Source: Doryteuthis pealeii (lineage: Eukaryota > Mollusca > Cephalopoda > Myopsida > Loliginidae). Taken from it: 64,000 nucleotides of DNA. The translations under genes and the position numbers were made by a program. Shown here piece by piece: positions 24,421 through 36,339 of the stretch. The notes below the pieces were generated by a model that saw only the letters and a program-made list of their open reading frames with translations, was not told the DNA's origin and did not search any database. The DNA is taken from the NCBI GenBank assembly GCA_023376005.1, contig CM042157.1, positions 50,983,817 to 51,047,816 of the forward strand. The letters run 5' to 3'. The first letter of the stretch is position 1. The number at the start of each line of letters is the position of its first letter.

Positions 24421-24547
24421 ATCTATGACATCATGATTGTTAGTACCTAGTCTAAATGACATCATGATTGTTAGTACCCAGTCAAATGACATCATGATTG
24501 TTAGTACCCTGTCTAAATGACATCATGATTGTTAGTACCCAGTCTAA
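24421..24547. repeat. 31-bp tandem repeat, four copies
   Basis: Unit TGACATCATGATTGTTAGTA followed by CCCAGTCTAAA, starting at 24426, 24457, 24487 and 24518. Copies are nearly identical; one is 30 bp. Confidence 0.9.
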
Positions 24548-25019
24548 ACACATGTATGTCATAAACAAGTACCAACAATTTTAAGGTAATTTCTTCTGTA
24601 AACTTTTTTGAATGTACATTTACAAATTTTGCACATTTTAAATTTTCAATGTAAATTGTTTTTTAGCTTTTCATAATATCTATATTTCAATAGATATCAA
24701 GTTTTTTTTTAAACCCAATTGTATATATAATAATACAAATAAGTCAAAGTTGATAATTTCTGATGTTCAGTTATTTGGTGTATTTGAGAAATGTTTCTTG
24801 AAGACTTAATATGTTTTGATTATATTTTATCAAAAGTTGTTGAAGTTCTTTCTAACTGGCTCTGATTCCTCTGCAGTTTCATTATATGAGGATTGTATTA
24901 TGCATTTTGGTTGTTTAGTGTTCTATGTTTTAAACAGTTTTCTTTGATTTGACTTTTGTGAAGCTAGGCTCTTCCATTTCTATTCTTTCTAGTGGATTAA
25001 ATTTATTTTTGGTTTTGAT

Positions 25020-27175
25020 TCTTCTGTTTCTGCTACGGCATTCACCCTTGCAGTTGGATAGCTCTCATGTGATTTCATGTGATTGACCAAGCCTGCCTTT
25101 GACAACAGGGCTCGGTCACACTCCTCACAGATCCACACATCATCAGAATTGGCCAGCAGAGTTTCATGTTTTCAGCACGCTCTCCTGAGATATGCCTGGT
25201 CCACCCTTGCACCTTCAAACAGTTTTGCTCCCAGTTCTGCCCACAATCAGATGTCAGGGACTCCCAATTATAGATGGGAATACCAAAGTACACCAGACAC
25301 TCCAATAACACTATCTCAAAACAATGTTTTTTGTTTGTGTTGTGATCTTTTGCCAAAAAGGAGTTTACCATAAAAAAAATTGTCAAACAAGGTGACCTGC
25401 ACAACGCATCTGATTCCTCATCACAATTGCAGCAATGCTAGTTGTTTTGGTTTTGGTCAAGACCGCCGTATCTGGAACATGGCTTTCCCAGTTCAGACCA
25501 AGCATATCTAAGACAGTGCTGATGGAATCTTTCAAGCTGCCTCATATGAGATTGATACAATGTCCAGGTTTCAGAAGCATAGAGCAAGGATGACAACACA
25601 CATACTTGATACGCAAACACTTTAGTTGCAAGAGTTAGATCACCATCGGACCAGACTGTCTTCTAGCTTACCAAAGGACAGATGCCCTGCTTATTCTCTG
25701 ATTTACGCATCAAGAGAACTGTCACTAGATAAAGAACTACCAAGGTAGACAAACTCCTTGACAACTTCAAGATGCTTCCCATAGACAAAGATGTCAGGTC
25801 CCACGTAAGGATCACCAGCAACCGGAGTGTACATGACTTTGCTTTTCTTAATACTAATTGTCAGACCAAAGCAGGTACAAGCATTAATAAAGCGGTCCAT
25901 GACCGACTGCATTTCTTTTGGAAAGTGTGCAACCAGGTCAGCACATCGACATAAAAAATTCCCTGACAAATCCATTTCTAACAAGGTTCTGGCTTGGAGT
26001 TTTCTTAAGTTAAAAACTTTTCTAGTTGTTCGGAATCTAATATAGACACCGTATCACAGTCATGGAAGGCATACCATAGTACAGCCGTCAGGTAAAGTGA
26101 GAACAATGTTATTGCTGGTATATCGCCCTGCTTCACTCCATTATCAATGGGAAATTCATCAGACAGCTGACCATTGAAATTAACACAACCCTTTACACAA
26201 CGATGTAGCTGTTTGAACTTTTCAACAAAAGTAGGTGTACAGGCAAATTTTCTGAGCACCTTTCAGAGAGCCTCACGGTTCACTGTCAAAGCTTTAGTTA
26301 CGTTAACAAAAACCGGACAAAGTGGCACACATTGTTTAATACATTTTTCTAAAAGCTGTCTAGCATAGAAAATCATGTCTACAGTCCCACTCCCACCTCT
26401 GAAACCAGATTGGGATTCAGGAAGGACATCACGACATATATATTTCTCCAATCGGTTAAGCAAGAGTCGCGTAAAAACCAAATCAGACAGGCTCAATGTA
26501 TACAAGCAATCGTTTCTGCATGTCAAGTTCTAGCACTTAGGGAACTATCTATTTCAACATTGGAAGGAGAGATTCATGCCATCCTTTGCCAGGAGTGGTG
26601 TAGTTGAAGAAATTTTTGGACCATATGTCTGATGAAGCAGAGCATAAAACACATTGATGTCCTTCTGGTCATAAACTGTCTGTATCTCTTTCGAGAGATC
26701 AGACCACCATTTGTTTTTATTTGGCGTATGTGGCATTGCACCTTACTTTTCACAAATGAGAAGTGAGCAGCAAAAGTTGACCTATTTGCAGATGAGTTGA
26801 GAAATTTCAAATGAGCTTTCCTCTTTTCCATGATTAGAAGGTTGATTTTACTGTAGTTATCAGCAAACCAATCTTGATACCTGGGAACTCTCAGTTCAAG
26901 AATCTCAAAACTCTTTTTATATATCTTGTACTCTCTCCCAATCACAACCTGAAAAATCCGCTTGATTAAAAGCAGATTTGAGAGAGTCTCTGATGAATGG
27001 ATCTTTCAATCTTGAGACATCAATCTGCCTAGGCACCTTGACTCCCCTGAAACGGCTCCTACGGCGAATGGAAATCTTTAGTTTAGCCCTGACCATCAAG
27101 TGATCAGTGTCACAGTAGGCACCATGCATCACTCTGACCTTGCAATATACATACATATATATATATATACATATA
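25020..27175 (-). pseudogene. decayed LINE (endonuclease end, RT, C-terminal zinc finger)
   Basis: On the minus strand the pieces come in LINE ORF2 order. Endonuclease end: RVMHGAYCDTDHLMVRAKL (27150-27080). Linker: PRYQDWFADNYSKINLLI. RT: LPESQSGFRGGSGTVDMIFY, NGVKQGDIPAITLFSLYL, GLTISIKKSKVMY. After RT: VLSSLLYASETWTLY. C-terminal finger: CEECDRALLSKAGLVNH near 25083-25135. Many frameshifts and stops break it, and the catalytic DD box is not intact. It is 5' truncated next to a TA microsatellite and a SINE head. It lies in ALKBH4 intron 2, in the gene's sense. Confidence 0.85.
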
Positions 27176-27182
27176 TATACTA

Positions 27183-27262
27183 TGAAGGTGTGTGGTGTAA
27201 TAGTAAGTGTCTTAAGAAATGGGCTTGTCGACATGAGTTCAAATCCTGGGTGAAGCTGTTAT
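27183..27262 (+). repeat. SINE family C, head only
   Basis: GTGTGGTGTAATAGTAAGTG head and box B-like GAGTTCAAATCCTGGGTGAA. It stops after about 80 bp. Confidence 0.75.
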
Positions 27263-27822
27263 ATATAGACAGAATAAGCCCTCACTCTGACCTTCTACTA
27301 TGAAGGAATATACAGAGTATGTGACAACGTGAACTAAGGAGGATGAAAAATGAGTGGTAGTCAAAGATTTCCTCTGAAATTCAGAGAGCTTTTAACAAAA
27401 AGGATCTAAAATTGTTCTATGACCTTATGAGAGAAGTTATTGGTTCACTAACTTATTCCAATGCTAAGGTCAAGGGACAACACTACCATTATCAATATAT
27501 ATAATGAACAATATAATTTCTTTTTCTTGTTTCTTTGCTTATTTGTCTGTCAATTTTGTTAGAATTAGAGTGTCATAATTCTGTACACTACCCAAGAGTC
27601 AAGATGTTACTTGCTAGTATTTCTGCCGAGTTTGAGTATCTATAGAATCTATAGAAATCTAATTAAATATAACCACCTACCTTTTTACCTATAATGGAAG
27701 GATAGAAAACGAGTAGTATTGTGGGTGGCAAATATGATTACATAAGTCAAAATGAAGTTGGGATGACTCTTTGATCAAATGTCAAGCTTGATGCAAAAAA
27801 TGAATGAACAAACAAGGAAAGA

Positions 27823-27913
27823 ATGAGGAGAGAGAGAGGGAGAGAGGAGAGAAGAGAAGAAAGAGAGAGAGAGAGAGAGGGAGGAAAGAATGAGAGAGAG
27901 AGAGAGAGGAAAG

Positions 27914-27950
<37 letters not shown>

Positions 27951-27962
27951 GAGAGAGAGAGA
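27823..27962. repeat. (AG)n-rich tract
   Basis: GA dinucleotides with GAAAGAATGAG interruptions. It produces Ser/Leu-rich ORFs on the minus strand in three frames, which are not genes. Confidence 0.9.
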
Positions 27963-28073
27963 GGAAGAGAAGACATACAGAAAAAAAAAAAGAATGAATG
28001 AATGCAATAGTTTGTGAACATAAAAAGTCAAACCCATAAGTCACCATTAAAATTGAATAGAGAGAGTTTGCTC

Positions 28074-28145
28074 GTTGCTGGATGCCCAATATTTGCAACC
28101 TTTGTGTCACATCCATGGTAAATGGATTGGGTAAATACCTACCAT
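28074..28145 (+). repeat. SINE family D fragment
   Basis: GGATGCCCAATATTTGCAAC through GGATTGGGTAAATACC, shared with 53780-53850. Confidence 0.6.
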
Positions 28146-28196
28146 ACAGTCAAACAAGCTTTCACTTTTCTATAGAATTTTACTTGTTTCACTGAC

Positions 28197-28403
28197 CTGT
28201 TTTCTCCTTCCAGACTGTGAATCCACAAATGATGTCTTGTCAATTTCATTCACAAGAAATTCTTCTTCCAATTCTGATATAAAATTCTGCAGAAGAGTGA
28301 TTCCAGGAAATTCAATTGAATCTCCAGAATGATCTGGATGTTTTCCAGGGATATTTTCTTTCCATCCCTTTTGGCAAAGTTCACAGTAAATGTAGATGTG
28401 TTT
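28197..28403 (-). CDS. ALKBH4: ALKBH4 exon 2
   Basis: Encodes residues 45-113, KHIYIYCELC to DSQSGRRKQ. The acceptor is ...GGAACAG|AAA (AG at 28404-28405) and the donor is AAACAG|GTCAGT (GT at 28195-28196), both in phase 0. The segment matches the ALKBH4 region between the cysteine cluster and the catalytic core: an IYC motif, a GW dipeptide, a FPGITLLQNFIS strand-helix segment and a terminal SQSGRRKQ. That last motif lies directly before DYGPKVNF in animal ALKBH4, which is exactly what exon 3 supplies. An upstream ATG at 28412 is not the start: it lies in the intron end and only extends the frame. Length (69 codons) fits the family. Confidence 0.93.
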
Positions 28404-28869
28404 CTGTTCCATGAATTAGAAAAATGAAAAATAAAACTTATTATTATTAAATGAAGAAAAAACAATTTGTTTGATACATAGTATTTTGTTTTCTCAGTGT
28501 TTCAACTGATTTAAATTTAAAGTCAATTGAAAAATTTTTTGTTAACAAAAATAATCTCACAAGTACTTTGGTATATAGGGTGAGTCAAAAGTTTTGCAAT
28601 ATTTTGGTAACATGAGGCACAATTCAGCAGATTCTTTTGCTGAGGTTATGAAGATGACGATGCAAAAAGATTGCCAGTGCCAATTTGTCAGTTGATTAAA
28701 CACTGTAGTGAACGATTTAAATATTGATGCCAGAAGAATGAAGAAAAAACAAAAAAAAAAACAGTGAGAAAGAAGGGCTATTTTTTTACAAGCTATTTCA
28801 ATGATTATTCTTTGCTTTTTGTTTTTTGAGATGTCAAAAATATTTGACATTCAGTTGATCCAAGAGTTA

Positions 28870-29350
28870 AGTGATGCTGTGACCGATTTCCTGATATTAG
28901 AGTGGATTAAAAATGCAGAATTAGTATGCAAATTTTGTACATTGAAAATCTTGAGCGTGGCTTGTTATTGCAATTGAAAAGTAATGCTCTCACCATGTAT
29001 CGACAACTCAATAAGGAACAAAGGGAAGATGCTGAGCAAATTGTGCTCTAATAACAGCGTATGCAATGGATTCCTTTAATGCATTTGATCAGTTTGTATT
29101 GCAATGACTTTGCCTGGAGGAATGAGTAGATGAATTTCTAGCACAAATGCATCACCTACTTCTGGTGGTTAGAGGACAGCTGGCCAAGAAATAGATTGTG
29201 TATGTATTCCAATCAGGATTACAAGATGTGAGACAGTTCACACATCATTGAGGATGAATACTATGACCTTGGAGCAGCTTTTAACTCAGGCTCGAGCCAT
29301 TATGACCAATAGTAATAAACCTGATGAGTTTGTTCAACAAAAATGTGCAA
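28870..29350 (+). pseudogene. Ty3/gypsy Gag remnant
   Basis: Fragments in shifting frames resemble a retrotransposon Gag: EWIKNAELVCKF, ALTMYRQLNKEQREDAEQ, FNAFDQFVL, VDEFLAQMHHL, FQSGLQDVRQF and LEQLLTQARAIMTNS. Several stops interrupt it. The order matches the zinc-knuckle and protease pieces at 31930-32345, so both are probably one element split by a 2.5-kb insertion. It sits in ALKBH4 intron 1, antisense to the gene. Confidence 0.65.
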
Positions 29351-30161
29351 ATACTCAGGTTAGCATTCCCAGTTGATTTTTTTATTTGAGGTTATTGTTG
29401 TTTAATCACATTAGTTATATAAGCTGTGTAAATGCAGTTCAGAACCGTTTGAATTATGTAAATATCCCCAGTGGTTCAAAAGTTATGAGAATTTAAAGCC
29501 CCGAAATTGGGGGTACAAATGTAGACATGATTTTGTTTCAAAAATATGTCAAATCACGGACCATTAAAAATAAAGAAATTCAGTGATTTCTTCACCGTTT
29601 CTTTATTTTTTGAGCAATTTTGATACAATTTAGTATTCTTATGTAAAATTGAATGTTCTTTCTGATTATGCACTCAAATTGTATGTATCTCTATGCTTTA
29701 ACCCATTATTTAGAGAATAAGAGATACAGATAGCAGCGATTTTTTTTTTTTTTTAAAGTTTAACACCCAATTATTCAACATTTTCATTATAATACTGCAT
29801 GTATATACATGTATAGTTTTAATTCAAATAAATAACATCACTTTGAAGAAAAATAAAACATTTATTGCAAAAACACAGACATAAAATGAGGGTTCAGTTT
29901 ATTTTATGGTAGGAATTTACAAGGAAAAAGTTAAGGATTATTGACTTTAAAACATACCAAAAAAAAGTTCAGGAAAAAAAATATAGTAATTTTGTTGCAG
30001 AAATTTCCATAAAATATGATAATTATCAAATTTTTTTACGTTGAATCTTAAAATTCTCATGCCAAAAATTAATGTTAAATAAATATTGGGTAAAACTTGT
30101 AAATCATACTCAAAATCCCATGATATTACGGCTAAATTCTCATCAAAATCCCATTATATTA

Positions 30162-30292
30162 CAGGGTGACACAGAAAGAAAAATAATGGAACCCAAATTA
30201 TTTATTTTCCCATTAAACTAACCCTAACCCCCCCCTAGTTAAAATTAATAGTTTTATTACAAAATTTGTGGGTTCTGTTTTTCCTGGGTCAT
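30162..30292. mobile_element. MITE copy 1 (TA-flanked)
   Basis: Starts CAGGGTGACACAGAAAG and ends GTGGGTTCTGTTTTTCCTGG GTCA. The interior matches copies 2 and 3, including TTTCCCATTAAACTAACCCT and TAGTTAAAATTAATAGTTTT. Not coding. Confidence 0.8.
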
Positions 30293-30559
30293 AGTTTGTT
30301 TTGAAATGTACAATGCACGATTGAAAAGTACATTGTACGTTTACAAATTTTGCACAGGTTGATTTTTCAAATGTAAATATATGTATACACATATATAATA
30401 TTAATTTAAATATGTAGCATCACTTTGAATTTAAAAATACATTTCTAAATGCTTATGTTGAATTACATAAAAGAAATAGATTATCTATTTTCACACAAAC
30501 TGTGTGTGCTTTTGTTTACATTTGTCGTAATTTCAAGTTTTTTTTTCCAAAATTGAAAC

Positions 30560-31870
30560 GGACGTAAAAAATAATTCAATTGTTAAAAACACATAAATGT
30601 TAATTATTTAGAAAGATTCTTATATTCTTTTCAACGATGAAAATATTTTAAAAATTGGACGAGAAATAAGCGATAAATTTAAACTTTATTATCTGCATAA
30701 CATAAACAATGGCTCGCTGTTTAACATAAACTTTACGTTACGCACTATAGTGTGCCTGTCGGACAAATAAATTTGAGTTTTTTTCTTTAAAATACAAATT
30801 TTCGAATCAAATCCTGAAGCACTTAGCAATATTTACATTTTACAAATTATATATCAAAATAATTCTGAAACTTTCTAATTTTACAGACAAAGTGCTTCTT
30901 TTTCGCAAATCATACTCATTTTGAACAAATAGTCTTGGAGTTTGCACTATTGTAATTTTACTTCCATGGGCCCTAGAAACAAAAAAAAAGCTCCCTTTTG
31001 TACTTCCAGGTGTCTTCTAATTGAATGCAAAATTCCAAAAATATTGATAAAGATTAGCCACTTAGATTTTCCAAAGAAATAGAGTGTAAAATGTATTCTC
31101 AGAAAAAAATTCCTATCACGCATTTTCGGTTGTTTGAAGCAAAATATGTTTTTAACTCGCTGTAAAAAATTATTCAATTAATAAAAACACATACAAATTA
31201 CATATTTAAAGAGAGTATTTTCTTTTCTTTCCAATCATATGAATATTTTAAAGATTGAAGCATAAATATACGAGAAATTGTAATTTTAAATCAATAAGGC
31301 CCGATTTGTGACGTCAGTTGACAGGGTGTTTTTACATCAAAAAGTCACGTAAATTCGAGTTTTTTCTTCAAAATCCAAACTTTTGGAGCAAATCCCGAAG
31401 CACTTAGTAATCTTTAATTTTTACAAATTATATATCAAAATAATTCTGAAACTTTCTAATATCACAGACATAGTGCTTTTTTTTCTGCTTCTCTAATATT
31501 TTTTAAACAAATAGCCTTGAACTTTGCCCTAGAAACAATAAAAAAGACCCCGTCTGTACTTCCCGGTGTCTTCTATTTGAGTGCAAAATTTCAAGAATAT
31601 TGATAAAGATTAGCCACTTTGATTTTGAAAAACAAAACAGCGTGTAAAATTTATCCTAAAAAAAAAACAAAAAACGGCCATATTTTTGTTTTCAGCTGTT
31701 CAACCGAAAATATGGTTTTAACTCGCTGTAAAAAATGATTCAATTAATAAAAACCAATAAAAATGAATATTTAGACAGATTACTCTATTCTCTTTCCAAC
31801 TATAAAAATTTTTTTAAGATTGGTTAAGAAATACTCGAGAAATTGCAAATTTAACTGATTAAGGTCACAA
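30560..31870. repeat. ~575-bp tandem repeat, about 2.3 copies
   Basis: AACTCGCTGTAAAAAAT, ATTCAATTAATAAAAAC, ACAAATTATATATCAAAATA, GAAGCACTTAG and TTGATAAAGATTAGCCACTT recur at the same spacing in two successive units, and the start of a third follows. A related fragment lies at 33720-33800. Copies are diverged and non-coding. Confidence 0.8.
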
Positions 31871-31929
31871 ATTTGAAAATGTAAGCATTTTTCAGCTAAA
31901 TGCTTGTAATGCTTAACAGGAACATTATT

Positions 31930-32640
31930 TTAATAGTTCTGGTTTCAACCACATGGCAAGGGACTGCATGCAGGGGCGCTCGGAAAGGATGAATAATTGG
32001 CTATGCAAATCTTGACACTTGGCATCAACGTGTTTGAGAAAGAGCTTAGGGGAAAAGACATCTACACCTGTCTTCTCCCCTGACAAATAAAGGACAAGAT
32101 ACTGCCTGCTATTGAAGTGTTCATGGATGGACTCACAAACACAAGTTAATAAATGTGCATTTCATTTTTGTAAAAGTTAATGTGCTGACAGCTGACAGGA
32201 AGAGTGAAGTACCGTGGACAAGGCAGAATCGAGCTGAACATTTGACATCGTCAACCTATATTATTGAGGCTTTAATTGTGGATAGACAGTTGCTGGGATT
32301 TGATCTCTTTCTTGGGATTGATGTGATAAAAAAGTTTGGAGACGTTCACATAGATTGATTGGGTGAAGTGTGTTTTCCTAAGGGAAATGTGTTCCCATGC
32401 TGTTTCTATTTGTGAGCCCGATTATAATGTGGTGTTTGATAAACAAAAGAAAATTTGGAAGTGGGCAATAGGTTAACCATTTGATGAGTTGAAAAATAAT
32501 CATGCCCAAGACAAATATAAAAAGAAACTGCAATTATGGCTAGATAATGGGTGGATATTGCCTCAGGGTGTTAAGTCTGAGAAATGAACAATGGTAATCA
32601 GGTTTCCTCTTGTTACAACAAACTCAGGTAACTCAGCAAG
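31930..32640 (+). pseudogene. Ty3/gypsy zinc knuckle, protease and RT start
   Basis: A half zinc knuckle, GFNHMARDC, opens the segment. An open stretch at 32155-32358 ends in LLGFDLFLGIDVIKKFGDVH, typical of the C-terminal part of gypsy retropepsins. LQLWLDNGWILPQG, the usual lead into reverse transcriptase, follows near 32525-32570. Stops occur throughout and the RT catalytic core is missing: the element is cut off at the MITE near 32680. Same strand as the Gag remnant at 28870. Confidence 0.65.
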
Positions 32641-32684
32641 CATAATCACATGGATCAGAGTTTGCAGTACGGTGGAGGTATGAA

Positions 32685-32829
32685 AAAAAAAAAAAAAAAA
32701 CAGAACCCAAATTATTTATTTTCCCATTAAACTAACTCTAAACTCCAACCCTAACCCCCTAAACCCCCTTAGTTAAAATTAAGTTTTATTACAAAATTTG
32801 TGGGTTCTTTTTTTGGGGGGGTCACCCTG
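32685..32829. mobile_element. MITE copy 2, left end lost in poly(A)
   Basis: Same interior as copy 3 and right end GGGTCACCCTG next to TA. The left terminal repeat has become or been replaced by an A run. Confidence 0.75.
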
Positions 32830-32833
32830 TATA

Positions 32834-32980
32834 GAGGTGACCCAGAAAAAACAGAACCCAAATTATTTATTTATTTTCCCATTAAACTAACCATAAACCC
32901 CATCCTTAACCTAAACCCCCCTAGTTAAAATTAACAGTTTTATTACAAATTTTGTGGGTTCTGTTTTTTCTGGGTCACCC
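32834..32980. mobile_element. MITE copy 3, intact inverted ends
   Basis: 147 bp flanked by TA on both sides (32832-32833, 32981-32982). The terminal inverted repeats GGTGACCCAGAAAAAACAGA and partner are essentially perfect for about 24 bp. It lies head to tail with copy 2. Confidence 0.85.
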
Positions 32981-32989
32981 TAATTTTCT

Positions 32990-34375
32990 GACCGTTTTTC
33001 AAGTTCAGCAGAGATAAATTCGAAAGACCATTTCTGACAGTTTTTAGTAAAAAAAAGAAAGAGAGAGAAAAAAGTAGTGACTTAATTTTTAAAAAAATCT
33101 GCCTATTTATTTATCATTAGGATTAGGATAAATTAAAGAACAAATTTTCTCATTCAAGTTACATACATTAGAATCATTTTTATTTTATGTTTAAGGTAAG
33201 AACATATCATACACTGTTTTGTTTATATACGAAATGTTAACTACATGGTATTTTTATTATAATTTTTTTTTGTTTTTATTACAATACATTATACAACTAT
33301 ATGTTTACTTAGTTACAAAATAAGTAGTTAAATAATTTAACTACCTATTTTTGTAAAAGGCTTTTCTTTCAAAAATTCTTTTGTATATACGAAAAAATTA
33401 AAAACAAAGTTGAGTTAAATGTTTTCGCCTATTTTTGCTTATTTTTATTTCGTTTATTAAATAAACAAAATAAATAATAAGCGAAAATAAGCAAAAACAA
33501 TAACAATAATAAACTTTATTATTGTTATTTATTTCGCTTATTATTGTTTTTTACTTCGCTCTTTCTTACCAAATAAATATTTGTAAGATAGATTATCATT
33601 ATTTCATTTTATTTCTAACTAAATTAATATTTTAAAGACAGGAATAAAAAGATTGCGATATGAATAAGATTTGATTTTTCGTTAAAACATACTTTTGCTG
33701 TCTGAAGCAAAATAATTTTTTTCTAACTCGCTATAAAAAATAATTCAATTGATAAAGACTCATACAAATTATATATTGAGCAAGATTATTTTCTCTTCTT
33801 TTCACGAAAAGTTTCACTGAAACTCCAGTTTGAAAATAATAATAGTATTTGGGGACAATTTTAAATTCAGTTTTTAATTGCTTGATAAGTTAGAAATACA
33901 TTGTAATTTATTTCTTTGAATTTTTTGTACATGACAATTCATATCTAGTTCTTAACGATAAAAAGAATGCAATATCCACTTTTGCTTACATTTTAAAACG
34001 TTTTCATTAGTTCTCTAAACTATTAAGATTTTTTTTAACCATTAGTATTAAATACAAAACAACTCCTTATATCATTTTTTTTAATTTACATTTATACAGC
34101 CCTTTACTGTTGACTGGTTTTTATTGACATTTAAAATCTTATTTTTTTAAAATGTAACCGTAAACTTGTGTTTTGAAATAATTTTCATTTTTCTACAATT
34201 TTTTGTGCATGACAACAATTTAATTTAAGTGAGTGTACATTGTACAATAAAAGTTAGTTTCAAAAACATACGATAAATATAAATAAATATTTAGAAAGAT
34301 TTTAAAATAAAAATAAAAAACGAATTTATTTTATGTTAAAATTTAGTCATAGTTCAAGTTTGTCGCTAACATTTT
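32990..34375. other. AT-rich intron 1 DNA
   Basis: Low-complexity sequence with GCTTATTTTTATTTCG-type inverted runs around 33430-33545. No coding signal. Confidence 0.45.
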
Positions 34376-34397
34376 CAATGACTGGAAGCTGATATTT

Positions 34398-34485
34398 CTT
34401 TCTTTCTTTCTTTCTTTCTTTCTGCTGATAAAACCAGCAGGCGAGCTCCTGCTGATACACCAAGCAGCAGCAGCAGCAGCAGCTA
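34398..34485. repeat. (CTTT)n and (CAG)n tracts
   Basis: A CTTT run, then a palindromic CAGCAGGCGAGCTCCTGCTG and a CAG run. No ORF continues through it. Confidence 0.8.
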
Positions 34486-34559
34486 TGCTATAGCTTTCGA
34501 AAAATCGTTTGATTTTCGTTTGATTAATTAATTATATCCCTTAATCAGTAAAAATCAAT

Positions 34560-34685
34560 AACCAAATTTGGAGTGTTTCTTAGTTAGAACGATATCAATG
34601 TGTATGCAGGATTTAAAATCTGAGTGACCTCCCATTTTGGAGTTATACGCAGACACGTACATACCAAAATCTCTCCTTTATATAT
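34560..34685 (+). repeat. right end of a TA-flanked repeat (family T)
   Basis: GTGTTTCTTAGTTA, GACCTCCCATTTTGGAGTTA and GACACGTACATAC are shared with 51060-51178, in the same order and ending in the same CTTTATAT context. Confidence 0.7.
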
Positions 34686-35826
34686 TAGATTAGGGACTGG
34701 CAAACTGAGCCTAAAATGCGTTTTTGACAAAATGACTTTAGCCCCCCCCCCCTACAGAAAATAATTTACCAAAAATCAGGGAAATATCGGATTTTAATGA
34801 AATTCTCAGTGTTTATTTATCAAAGAATGATCTTTATAATGCATTATTTATTTTATTTCAAAACTTTCTCATTTTTCTCAGGTCACTTAATTTTGACCCC
34901 CCCCCCCCTTATGCTGGAGGCGTGAAATTGTTTCGAGTTGGTCTTATATTGTACTAATTATAGTATAAATAAAGAGATAAAAGACCGAAGTTATGAATAG
35001 AAACAAAAAAAATTGTTTTACGGTTGCTGTTCTATGAGAAAATAAGTACTGATAATCGAAAAATAAAATGTAAAAAAAAAATTAAAAATAATTTTTAGGA
35101 GATTTCTTTTTTATTCATTTCCATAATTATTTAATTGGCTATTATCTTATTAAAAAAAAATTATATATCGATATTTTTTTCTGCTTAAAAATGGGGGGGG
35201 GGGCTAAATTTTTTATAGAGTTTTTCTTCAAAACTTATTACTTTATGAGTATAAAATAAGGTTTGCATTAAATAGATATTTATTTCTAGAAACTAAAAAT
35301 ATAACATTTTAAACCTAATATCAAAATTCGCATATTTTAAAACAATTAAATTGATTTTCATATAATTCACATAATGTTCGAAAATTAATTGTATGGGAGC
35401 AAATATACTTAAAATGTGAATTACCTCCCTCAGGTTAGAAGAGTTAATCTTTCTGTCTGTAAGTTTACCGAAAGAATTCAATATCCAATAAAGGTAAGTT
35501 CATTTCATTATTACTATTTTTAATTCAATTATTCATTTTTAATTAAAAATATTCAAATTCAAATTGATGTTTTCTCACTTTTTATCTTTAAATTAGCAAT
35601 TTTTTTTTTACTAAAATAAAAAAAAATTACACTTCCAAACACTAGTGATTTTCTGGGTGTACCTGACTATCTGGACCCCCCCCCACATCTAAAATTTAAA
35701 AAATTTTTTTTTTTTTCCTTCAATGGATTATTATCGATTGCACACTAATCTATCAGATTGTAAAAAAAAAATTCTAAAAAGTTCTTTATTTTTCGAGTTT
35801 TCAGGGGTGCCAGTAGCTAATATACA
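34686..35826 (+). repeat. 1.1-kb non-coding repeat with poly-C tracts (family P)
   Basis: Starts TAGGGACTGGCAAAC and ends GGGGTGCCAGTAGCTA, which are imperfect inverted ends. It contains TTTAG-C(10), TTGA-C(12), G(12) and GGA-C(9) runs. A nearly full reverse copy lies at 40960-42052. No ORF above background, so it is probably a non-autonomous element. Confidence 0.75.
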
Positions 35827-35832
35827 TATATA

Positions 35833-35945
35833 TATGAAAAAGATGGAATGAAAACACCACACAAGGCTGTTAAAGAGAAAACAATTTATAACATATTTTT
35901 CTCTTTAACAGCATTGTGTGGTGTTTTCATTCCATCTTTTTCATA
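35833..35945. repeat. snap-back palindrome 2 with constant tail
   Basis: Arms of about 48 nt (TATGAAAAAGATGGAATGAA and partner) with one mismatch and a short loop. The arm sequence is unrelated to palindromes 1 and 3, but it is followed by the same CATACTGTTGGATTCATTTC CT tail. Confidence 0.85.
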
Positions 35946-35972
35946 CTCATACTGTTGGATTCATTTCCTTTC

Positions 35973-35977
<5 letters not shown>

Positions 35978-36027
<50 letters not shown>
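35978..36027. repeat. (TA)n microsatellite
   Basis: Pure TA run ending at the left end of a family T repeat. Confidence 0.95.
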
Positions 36028-36080
36028 TAGCTAAAGTACCCAGACCATGACCGGACGAAAAGATTTTTAGGAACACCAGG
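36027..36080 (+). repeat. left end of a TA-flanked repeat (family T)
   Basis: ACTAGCTAAAGTACCCAGAC then CATGACCGGACGAAAA, shared with 49934-49985. Confidence 0.7.
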
Positions 36081-36339
36081 GAGTTTTCATAAAAATAAAA
36101 TTAAAAAAACATCACTACAAATTTATCTATTACAGTGTTTATTTTAGGGATTTTTTTTAAACATTGAAAATATTTTTTTAAATGCAATCCTGAATTTTTG
36201 AGTGTTTTGAAATAATTTATATCATAATATTGACATTTTTTTAGGTAGAATTCAGAATTCATGTTTTGTTTTTTTTACTAAAAAAAATATCAAATAAAAA
36301 AAAGTTATTCAGAATATTATCTTTATAGAAAAAAAAATC

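Noticed and set aside
27747..28116. Three overlapping Ser/Leu-rich ORFs
   Set aside because: Translation of the (AG)n tract in different frames.
32690..32960. Interstitial telomere repeat (CCCTAA)n
   Set aside because: Only irregular CTAACCC-like words inside the MITE; no run of exact TTAGGG units.
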